Of a DNA stretch of 8,151 nucleotides, positions 1 through 5,034 are shown in pieces. Every line of letters starts with the position of its first letter. Within the stretch, counting starts at the first letter, position 1. Below the pieces are notes generated by a model. The model was given only the letters and a program-made list of their open reading frames with translations, was not told the origin of the DNA and did no database searches. This DNA comes from Desulfobacteraceae bacterium (GTDB lineage: Bacteria; Desulfobacterota; DSM-4660; Desulfatiglandales; Desulfatiglandaceae). The position numbers and the translations under genes are program-made. The DNA lies in assembly GCA_030642205.1 (NCBI GenBank), contig DAOWOF010000096.1:1-8151 (forward strand), in the 5' to 3' direction.

Positions 1-216
1 GGTGATAATACCGGGTATATAATCGGCATTTAACCTTGTCCGGGTAGCCATGTCAGTCAGGTGGTCAAGGGTTTTAAGGAGTTGATCGCGGTCTTCCTTG
101 TCATCAGGTAAATCATTTTTACTTAATTCATAACCGAGAATATTTGGGGCTTGAGTAAAGAGCAAAAGAATCGCGCTGACCTGAATTATCAAAAGAAATT
201 GGGCTTTGTTAAACAT
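1..216 (-). CDS. TonB-dependent receptor, N-terminal fragment (runs off window)
   Basis: Translating the minus strand from the ATG at 216 gives 72 residues, open to the window edge. Residues 1-25 form a signal-peptide-like segment (Lys at 4, then a Leu/Ile-rich stretch), so export is expected. Residues 56-72 (MATRTRLNADYIPGIIT) resemble the start of the plug domain in deltaproteobacterial TonB-dependent outer-membrane receptors, where this stretch precedes the HGDDLEARG-type motif. Such receptors import siderophores, cobalamin or similar ligands using TonB energy; the ligand cannot be told from this piece. A GAGG lies 11 nt upstream of the ATG, slightly far. Another ATG at 233 is out of frame. 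It follows the beta-propeller lipoprotein gene on the same strand after 116 bp. The family call is from memory of the motif and the barrel is not visible. Confidence 0.6.
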   Translation of the reverse strand, partial: MFNKAQFLLIIQVSAILLLFTQAPNILGYELSKNDLPDDKEDRDQLLKTLDHLTDMATRTRLNADYIPGIIT

Positions 217-332
217 TTTTTTATTGACCTCATTTTTTTGCCTTTTTCTTTTATGATAATATAGTCATGCAATAAGTAAAGCCCCATAATATCCTGTTTT
301 TTTAATAGTGAACCTGACCCTCTATAGTAAGA

Positions 333-2300
333 TTAATCTCCTAAGGGGAGAAAATTTATACCAGAGTCTATTGCATCCCATTGGGCAGAGAATATCTTAT
401 TTTGTTGGACAGCATAGACGCTATCTTCAATAAAAACGCCTCTGATCCACCATCCCCTATAATAATACTCGTTCTCGTCGGCAGTGCTTATTCGTCCCAG
501 GAATTTAAAACCATCTTCTATGGTTACACGATAAACATAGAGTCCCGTAAATGTCCTGTCTCCATATTGATTAGGTTTCACTGGTTCTTCAGGATGTTCA
601 TACAGGTCAACGGGTATTGCCAAGAGGTCGTTTTTTCGCCAGAAAGTAAAGGCTTTATGGTTATAAAGCGCCTCTGAAGATGTTCCTCGATCACCAATGA
701 TTTTTTTATGAAGGAGCTGAGGGTCTCCAAAATCGCTTACATCAAAGATCGAGAGCTGGACACCCTGATACCAGGCAAAGTTATCTCCTTCTGCAATGGC
801 ATCTTTTCCTATGGTAAGAAGGTGATCTTCGTCAAGAGGATGAATATAATCTGAATAACCAGGAATCTTCAATTCTCCAACTACTCTTGGATTGATAGGG
901 TCTGATAGATCAAGGGTAAACAGGGGATCTATATCTACAAAGGTTACAAGAAATCCCCGATCGCCAATAAAACGCGCTGAATAGATCTTTTCCCCAGGCG
1001 CCAGGTTCATCAGTTTGCCAATAACCTCCAGTTTCTTGTCCTGGATTTCAAGACAAAACAAGTGATTTTTGGCTGTAGGATCCTCCCCCCATAATTCGCC
1101 TGTAGTAGTGGCGATACGCAGAACATCTTCATACTCTCCCAGGGAAAACTGATTCAGGATCCGGCCCGGAACCTCGCCTTTGCCAACAAACTCGACTCTG
1201 TCGCCACTTAAGTCAAATTTATGAATAATGGTTTGTTCATCAGACTCAAGGTAAGACCTGAGAGGAGTTGGATACCTCCATTCAGGCTTGGCAAGATAAA
1301 GGGCTTTTGTAGAGGCATAAATTGTATTCACTGACGCAATCATGCCTATGCTCTGAAACACAGGGGAAAGAACATCAAGATCAAAGCTCGTAATGGTAAC
1401 AATCTCTCCTCCTTCCGGTTTAACGGGGCAAAAGAAATCCTGAGTCTGCACCAGTCGGCCGCTTTCAATTATATTGCCATCTTTATCGATCATCTTGTAA
1501 GTCGGCAGAAGATCATCAAGAACGATTTCATCCATGTCAATGTCGTTTCGAGTTCCACCCTTAAGAGCTGGTTCCGGATATGGTGGATAAGGTCTGGGAT
1601 ATGGTATATATGGACGATATTGCTGAATTATATGAAGTTTGCCATCTGTCAAACGCGATGAAACAAGATCCCCATCAGTTATTATATCTTTAATTATTGA
1701 AGGATTGGAAGGGTCGCTTACATCCATCAGGAGCGTCCCGTTTGATGGATTGATCGGATACCACGGCATCATAAAGCTTCTTTCCATAATAGGATTGATA
1801 GGAACAGGGTCCTCATCCCAAGGTTCTTTAATGGATGGCCTGTAAAGGATGACCAGGAGTTTTTTATAGAGATACAGCGAATCTACTCTTCCCCTTACTT
1901 TAATTTTTCCGAGAATTTCCATATTATCGGAGGGCACGGCCTCAACAATTCTTACGGTATTTTCTCCTGCCACGTACAGATAGGTCCCATCAGATTTAAC
2001 CTTGTCGGATTCATCAACTCCGGATTCCTGGATATTGGTTGATGAGAAATCATTGTCACCAGGAATATCACCCTCAGGCATGGGCATAGGCTCCGGCATA
2101 GCGTCTATCATATCATAAGTTTTTCTTGTCTCACCTGATAGTTGTTTCTTTAGATACTTTTCCAATTTCCAATCACTGGAAAAAGTTGATATGCCGAGTT
2201 TATCTTCCTTCTTATTCGGGATACATCCAGCAATAAGAGAAACATAAACTATGAATATAAACATTATAGATAATGTCCATTTCCTCTGGAAATTTAACAT
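333..2300 (-). CDS. Beta-propeller domain lipoprotein (Beta_propel / COG4880-like)
   Basis: The 655-aa product matches secreted proteins with a C-terminal beta-propeller distantly related to WD40 (PF09826). Their biochemical function is unknown. Residues 1-25 are a lipoprotein signal ending in the lipobox I-A-G-C with Cys26. The next residue is Ile, not Asp, so outer-membrane sorting is likely. The family hallmark FSSTNIQESGVDESD lies at about 85-99, followed by KSDGTYLYVA. Blade motifs of the type (M/L/F)D(V/L)SD...P recur at least three times (MDVSDPSNP, LDLSDPINP, FDVSDFGDP). A Pro/Tyr-rich insert sits at about 229-244. The frame also opens with GTG at 2306, but GGAGG at 2308-2312 is 1 nt from that GTG and 7 nt from the ATG at 2300, so the ATG is the start. 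The gene appears intact. No convincing terminator follows the stop. Confidence 0.85.
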   Translation of the reverse strand: MLNFQRKWTLSIMFIFIVYVSLIAGCIPNKKEDKLGISTFSSDWKLEKYLKKQLSGETRKTYDMIDAMPEPMPMPEGDIPGDNDFSSTNIQESGVDESDKVKSDGTYLYVAGENTVRIVEAVPSDNMEILGKIKVRGRVDSLYLYKKLLVILYRPSIKEPWDEDPVPINPIMERSFMMPWYPINPSNGTLLMDVSDPSNPSIIKDIITDGDLVSSRLTDGKLHIIQQYRPYIPYPRPYPPYPEPALKGGTRNDIDMDEIVLDDLLPTYKMIDKDGNIIESGRLVQTQDFFCPVKPEGGEIVTITSFDLDVLSPVFQSIGMIASVNTIYASTKALYLAKPEWRYPTPLRSYLESDEQTIIHKFDLSGDRVEFVGKGEVPGRILNQFSLGEYEDVLRIATTTGELWGEDPTAKNHLFCLEIQDKKLEVIGKLMNLAPGEKIYSARFIGDRGFLVTFVDIDPLFTLDLSDPINPRVVGELKIPGYSDYIHPLDEDHLLTIGKDAIAEGDNFAWYQGVQLSIFDVSDFGDPQLLHKKIIGDRGTSSEALYNHKAFTFWRKNDLLAIPVDLYEHPEEPVKPNQYGDRTFTGLYVYRVTIEDGFKFLGRISTADENEYYYRGWWIRGVFIEDSVYAVQQNKIFSAQWDAIDSGINFLPLGD

Positions 2301-2370
2301 AGCCACCCCTCCTTTTAGTTAATTTAATTAAAATCCTGCTGTTTGCCTGAAAAAATTATATTTTATATGA

Positions 2371-2386
2371 CATCACCTCCTTTTTT
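2371..2386 (-). promoter_or_regulatory. Orphan full-length Shine-Dalgarno sequence in the lipoprotein leader
   Basis: On the minus strand AAAAAAGGAGGTGATG contains a 12-nt match to the complement of the 16S rRNA 3' tail (AAAGGAGGTGAT). The ATG it runs into is only 2 nt beyond GGAGG, too close for normal initiation, and would encode just MSYKI before a stop. The true lipoprotein start with its own SD is about 70 nt further downstream. It may be a ribosome standby site, a minimal leader peptide or the remnant of a lost start. Confidence 0.4.
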
Positions 2387-2402
2387 ATAAATCAAGCATT
2401 GA

Positions 2403-2457
2403 TTTATATCTTTCTATTTTTGAATTTACTTGTCAAAATATCTATTGGTTAAATTAT
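2403..2457. promoter_or_regulatory. Possible divergent, overlapping promoters
   Basis: The 255-bp gap between the divergent lipoprotein and HEPN genes holds a perfect minus-strand TTGACA (2431-2436). Its -10 is unclear: AAAGAT at 17 nt spacing is poor, and TATAAA at 2403-2408 is 22 nt away. The plus strand reads TTGTCA at 2430-2435 over the same bases, followed 16 nt later by AATTAT (2452-2457). If both are used, the two -35 boxes overlap and the promoters would compete. This is hexamer matching only. Confidence 0.25.
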
Positions 2458-2561
2458 GGTAAAAATGGTACAAAAACGGTTATTTGTGTATTGTGGTATG
2501 AAAATTGATATCCAAGATCAACCTAAAATAAACTCTATGCCTCATAATGAGATAATGCATC

Positions 2562-2972
2562 ATGAATAATGAAATAAAAGATATACGCTGGATACAGCGT
2601 TTTCAAAACTTTGAAAAAGCATTTAAGCTTTTGGGACAATCGATTAATATTGATAATCCCTCAGAGGTTGAGCGTGCTGGGCTAATCCAGTTTTTTGAAA
2701 TGTCATTTGAACTGGCCTGGAAATTATTGAAGGATTATCTGGAAGAGGAAGGTTTTATAATCAAGAGTCCGAGAGCAGCTATTAAACAGGCATTTCAATC
2801 CGGCATCATTGAGAATGGGCATGCCTGGATGGATGCTCTTAAAGATCGAAATCTTACTGTGCAAACCTATGAAGAAAAAATAGCTATTGAAGTCGATAAC
2901 AAGATACGAGATTCGTATTATCCTGTCCTTGCAAAATTATATGATGATTTCAAACAGATGATAAATAAATGA
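2562..2972 (+). CDS. HEPN-type nucleotidyltransferase-partner protein, HI0074 family; catalytic His replaced
   Basis: This 136-aa helical protein has the full length and signature of the HI0074 family (NTase_sub_bind, TIGR01987-like): an N-terminal RFQNFEKAFKLL helix, then FEMSFELAWKLLKDYLEEEG at about 45-64, the PRAAIKQAF segment at 70-78, and W89...DRNLTVQTYEEK. These proteins form a complex with a small MNT-fold nucleotidyltransferase. In MNT/HEPN toxin-antitoxin pairs the HEPN member is an RNase with an RX4HXY motif, and the MNT member modifies the motif Tyr. Here R96 and Y103 are kept but position 101 is Gln (CAA, 2862-2864), so RNase activity is probably lost. The partner gene overlaps by ATGA and is broken (2969-3080). 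The start ATG has only a weak upstream GAG, but no alternative in-frame start is better. Confidence 0.85.
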   Translation: MNNEIKDIRWIQRFQNFEKAFKLLGQSINIDNPSEVERAGLIQFFEMSFELAWKLLKDYLEEEGFIIKSPRAAIKQAFQSGIIENGHAWMDALKDRNLTVQTYEEKIAIEVDNKIRDSYYPVLAKLYDDFKQMINK

Positions 2973-3080
2973 ACTACGGTCTAAAACAGCGGGATATTGA
3001 TAATAGAACAAATTACAGAACCAGGGCTTCTTGAGCATATCAACAGAGTTGGCAAAGTTTTTTATTCAATAAAATCCTGA
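2969..3080 (+). pseudogene. Internally deleted MNT nucleotidyltransferase (HI0073-like antitoxin partner)
   Basis: The ATG overlaps the HEPN stop in ATGA, the usual arrangement for this pair. The first frame reads MNYGLKQRDID, typical of the start of the ~100-115 aa MNT partner, then runs into NRTNYRTRAS and a stop (TGA at 3032-3034). A second frame, offset by one base and joining around 2993-3004, reads LIIEQITEPGLLEHINRVGK and on to VFYSIKS with a stop at 3078-3080. This is a typical C-terminus of the same family (...LxEHIxRVGKxFY). Head and tail are therefore present, but the middle, roughly 200 bp including the GSR...D.D catalytic motif, is gone and the frames no longer match. No active enzyme can be made. 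Confidence 0.75.
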
Positions 3081-3090
3081 TGACGGGATT
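3073..3090. terminator. Weak hairpin between convergent genes
   Basis: AATCC (3073-3077) pairs with GGATT (3086-3090) across an 8-nt loop, between the convergent MNT remnant and response regulator gene. On the minus strand it is followed by TTTATT. The stem is only 5 bp, so a bidirectional terminator role is a weak guess. Confidence 0.2.
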
Positions 3091-3105
3091 ATTCTCATCT
3101 TTTTT

Positions 3106-3906
3106 CTAGGGACGTTTTAATAATATTTGTTCTAATTCATTTATCTTGGATTTCAAGGTCTTTTTTCTTTCCTGCAAAAGATGGCAGTGTGATAAAATAA
3201 AATAGCCGGTATCCAGTATATCATTATAACGCGGGTTGCTGGGGATTGTGGAATATCTAAGATATTTGTCCAGGGTGCGTGTCCGGAAAGTGCCTCCCTT
3301 GTCAAGGGAAACTGTCCAGATATTACTTTCCTCGGCCAGGTCTATCTTGGTCTTCTTTGTATCTTCTTTCCAGTATCGTAGTGAGATGTTCATAAGCTCA
3401 ATAATAATTTGTCTGATTTGAGCCTCGTTGAGGGCTTTTTCCGCTTGCTTGCGTTGAGCGATCTCATTTACAAGTGATTTTTCCAGTTCATGGCGGAGCC
3501 TGCTTAGCTCCAGATTAGCTTTTTCAAGGCTTTTCTGCTTCTTTTTAATGGTTTGGATTAATCCTGCTTTTTCCATTCCCTTTTGGATTGCCATCTCCAA
3601 TTCATCAATCCCCACTGGTTTGCGAAGATAATTAATTGCTCCCAGCCGCATTGCCTCAATAGCTGTTTCTATCTCGCCATGACCGGTCATAACAATACAT
3701 TGCATATCAGGACAGAGTTCTATCGCACGTCTGGTTAATTCAATTCCATCCATATCTGGCATACGGATATCTGCAATAAATATATCAATGATTTCTTTTT
3801 TTAGGATTTTGAGAGCATTTTTACCTCCCAAAGCAGTATGGACTTTATACTCCAGGCTTTCCAATTGCCATTGGATAAATTCGAGCAAATCCTGTTCATC
3901 ATCCAC
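3106..3906 (-). CDS. Response regulator: receiver, coiled coil and unrecognised C-terminal domain
   Basis: A CheY-type receiver domain fills the first ~110 residues. Counting from the GTG at 3906, the acidic pair is D2-D3, the phospho-acceptor D46 (IADIRMPDMDG), the switch Thr T74 (VMTGHG) and Lys K96 (LRKP), so phosphorylation by a histidine kinase is expected. A Lys/Glu/Leu-rich coiled coil covers about 115-165. Residues ~165-245 carry SLRYW, AEESNIWTVSLDKGG and RTRTLDKYL and look like a compact output domain that I cannot name; there is no obvious HTH, sigma54 ATPase or GGDEF signature. The GTG is not the natural start, since it cuts inside ILFVDDE, strand beta-1. The frame is open upstream to 3996 but has no ATG, GTG or TTG there, and it meets the inverted repeat at 3981-4051. 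Skipping that repeat joins it in frame to an ATG at 4073 with AAAGG upstream, giving 298 aa. The gene may be non-functional or use a rare start. Confidence 0.75.
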   Translation of the reverse strand: MDDEQDLLEFIQWQLESLEYKVHTALGGKNALKILKKEIIDIFIADIRMPDMDGIELTRRAIELCPDMQCIVMTGHGEIETAIEAMRLGAINYLRKPVGIDELEMAIQKGMEKAGLIQTIKKKQKSLEKANLELSRLRHELEKSLVNEIAQRKQAEKALNEAQIRQIIIELMNISLRYWKEDTKKTKIDLAEESNIWTVSLDKGGTFRTRTLDKYLRYSTIPSNPRYNDILDTGYFILSHCHLLQERKKTLKSKINELEQILLKRP

Positions 3907-3980
3907 AAACAGGATTGTGCCTTTATAATTGCTTCTCTTATTATCTGATAATTCCTGTTTTATAATAAGACCTTCTATCC

Positions 3981-4051
3981 AGCGCCTGAACGAAAACTAC
4001 TAATTTTCCCAATTTCTGCGGTTAAAATTTTCCAGTTTTTGTTCAGGCGCT
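3981..4051. repeat. 71-bp inverted-repeat element (MITE-like) at the 5' end of the response regulator gene
   Basis: AGCGCCTGAACGAAAACT (3981-3998) and AGTTTTTGTTCAGGCGCT (4034-4051) are inverted copies of each other over 18 bp with one mismatch. Inside, AATTTT (4002-4007) can pair with AAAATT (4024-4029). The size and structure suggest a non-autonomous miniature element or a folded intergenic repeat. CTATC occurs at both edges (3975-3979 and 4050-4054) and could be a target duplication, but it overlaps the arm asymmetrically. The copy number in the genome is unknown. Confidence 0.6.
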
Positions 4052-4250
4052 ATCTAAGAGATTTGATATCCATCAATCCTTTTATTTAAAGATAACATTG
4101 AACTCTGAATAATAATGCTGCCCTGCTCTTGACGCTCATTGCTCACCAAAAACCCAGGGTTTATAAGCTTCTAAGGTTTATCCAGGCTGTCAGAATAAAA
4201 GATTGCCCGACCATTATTAGTAATTAATCAAATTAAATAGCAATATAAAT

Positions 4251-4279
4251 TTGACAGGTCTAAGTATTCTACTTATACT
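4251..4279 (+). promoter_or_regulatory. Strong sigma70-type promoter of the transporter operon
   Basis: A perfect -35 TTGACA (4251-4256), a 17-nt spacer and -10 TATACT (4274-4279) form a near-consensus housekeeping promoter. Transcription would begin near 4286, giving an untranslated leader of about 180 nt before the ATG at 4466. It is the best promoter in the window and no other strong one is seen before the four genes at 4466-7044. Confidence 0.7.
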
Positions 4280-4357
4280 TTTTTTTAAAAAAAGGGTAGT
4301 CTTTAATCATTTGCCGGTTAAATAAAAAAAATTGATATCCTCTGTATTTTGATGGAA

Positions 4358-4380
4358 TCATTTGAACTCATTTCAAATGA
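4358..4380 (+). promoter_or_regulatory. Perfect 9-bp palindrome in the operon leader
   Basis: TCATTTGAA (4358-4366) and TTCAAATGA (4372-4380) are exact inverted repeats around the loop CTCAT. The palindrome lies about 75 nt downstream of the expected transcription start and 85 nt before the first ATG. It has no following T-run, so it is not an intrinsic terminator. It could be an operator for a dimeric repressor or an RNA hairpin in the leader. Confidence 0.45.
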
Positions 4381-4465
4381 AAGGGAAGAATAAAATTCTT
4401 TGCCTGATTATCAAATTTGGAAAAATATCAGCTTTTATTGAAACGCGACTAAAAAGGAGAGATTT

Positions 4466-4651
4466 ATGACACAGGAAAATAATACAGATTTCGGATCTTT
4501 AAACACTGAAGACCTGGATACAAGCAGCGTTCTGGAAGGAGCGGAGGAATGGTCTCCTATTGAAACAAAGCTGGTAGTAGGCTCGTTTATTGCCGCGGGA
4601 ATAGCCCTTATTATTGGCTTGATCATAGTGCCAACCTCAATCTTGCATTGA
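4466..4651 (+). CDS. Small single-span membrane protein, first gene of the transporter operon
   Basis: This 61-aa protein has an acidic, Ser/Thr-rich N-terminal half (residues 1-33, rich in Asp/Glu and including EGAEEWSPIETK) and one hydrophobic helix at about 36-57 (LVVGSFIAAGIALIIGLIIV). It ends shortly after in PTSILH. There is no cleavable-signal look, because the charged part comes first, so a C-tail-anchored membrane protein is likely. The start is well supported: GGAG at 4456-4459 is 6 nt before the ATG, and the gene is the first after the strong promoter. I do not recognise a family. Its position just ahead of a multi-span transporter gene suggests an accessory or regulatory subunit of that transporter, by context only. 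The frame lies wholly within the operon and an antisense frame over it is a shadow. Confidence 0.7.
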   Translation: MTQENNTDFGSLNTEDLDTSSVLEGAEEWSPIETKLVVGSFIAAGIALIIGLIIVPTSILH

Positions 4652-4698
4652 TAGCTCACGCGTTTTTCTTGTGCCTGGGCTGACAAGATAGCCGTATT

Positions 4699-4714
4699 TT
4701 GCAGATACCTGCAA
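4699..4714 (+). other. Intercistronic hairpin
   Basis: TTGCAG-ATAC-CTGCAA is a perfect 6-bp stem with a 4-nt loop in the 100-bp gap between the first and second genes of the operon. It is followed by GCAGCTCTTTAAAT, without a clean T-run. It might attenuate transcription or protect an upstream mRNA piece. A second loose pairing, CTTGT with ACAAG, lies just before it. Confidence 0.35.
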
Positions 4715-4751
4715 GCAGCTCTTTAAATAATTTATTAATAGGCTCGTAAAA

Positions 4752-5021
4752 ATGTTTAAAAGAAATAAAACAAAAACACTTGATATGACGCTGACCCATG
4801 ACGGCAAAAACTGGATCGCGTCCAACAAAACGATCAAACTGGCCGCGTCTTCTCTTGGTGAACTGGATCGTAAGATCGAAAATGCCTTGCGTGACGAGTT
4901 CGTGGATAACAAGCGTTTAAATGTCTTTATGGCTTTTGATAATGAAGCCATTCCGATGTGGATTCGGCCTTATATGAATCATTATTTCAACCGTATCCTG
5001 GTATTGCCAATACAGAGATAA
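4752..5021 (+). CDS. 89-aa conserved-looking soluble protein (possibly DUF5395-like)
   Basis: A small soluble protein with no signal peptide or membrane segment. The N-terminus is basic (MFKRNKTK). Then come DMTLTHDGKNWIASN, which looks like a two-stranded sheet, a helix at about 34-48 (SLGELDRKIENALRDEF), the strand LNVFMAFDNEAIP, and WIRPYMNHYFNRILVL at the end. The order strand-strand-helix-strand with ELD.KIE resembles small HicB/DUF-type alpha-beta folds. From memory it is like DUF5395, but I could not check this. The ribosome site is weak (AGG 9 nt before the ATG). The gene ends 13 nt before the transporter gene, so the two are surely co-transcribed and probably translationally linked. 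The function is unknown. The high density of aromatic and charged residues near the C-terminus is the most likely family signature. Confidence 0.75.
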   Translation: MFKRNKTKTLDMTLTHDGKNWIASNKTIKLAASSLGELDRKIENALRDEFVDNKRLNVFMAFDNEAIPMWIRPYMNHYFNRILVLPIQR

Positions 5022-5034
5022 GCAAGGAGAATTT

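Larger units (their letters stand above)
4052..4465. other. Gene-free region of 414 bp with regulatory signals
   Basis: No complete gene is seen. The left end (4052-4073, minus) may encode the original start MDIKSLR of the response regulator. A minus-strand frame is open without a stop over 4057-4170 (38 codons) and reads like protein, but has no good start. AAACCC-A-GGGTTT (about 4150-4162) is a short palindrome. The right half contains the operon promoter (4251-4279), a T8A7 run just after it and a perfect palindrome (4358-4380). Confidence 0.5.

Noticed and set aside
381..677. Plus-strand open frame of 98 codons
   Set aside because: It is antisense to the well-supported beta-propeller lipoprotein, has no ribosome site and no recognisable motifs.
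2371..2386. Fragment of the 16S rRNA 3' end (ATCACCTCCTTTT on the plus strand)
   Set aside because: The match is limited to the 12-nt anti-SD tail; upstream sequence does not resemble the 16S helix 45 region. A minus-strand Shine-Dalgarno is the simpler reading.
3981..4051. Reading the inverted repeat as a factor-independent terminator or CRISPR repeat
   Set aside because: No T-run follows either arm, the arms are A/T-rich inside, and there is only one copy in the window.
3994..4073. Ribosomal bypassing of the 71-nt hairpin as in T4 gene 60
   Set aside because: The take-off codon AGA is followed by TAG as in gene 60, but landing on the next AGA puts the ribosome in a frame that soon stops; no matched landing codon restores the receiver frame.
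4435..4951. Minus-strand frames of 83 and 104 codons over the start of the operon
   Set aside because: They overlap the 61-aa and 89-aa plus-strand genes, which have good spacing and a strong promoter. The antisense products look like low-complexity shadows.
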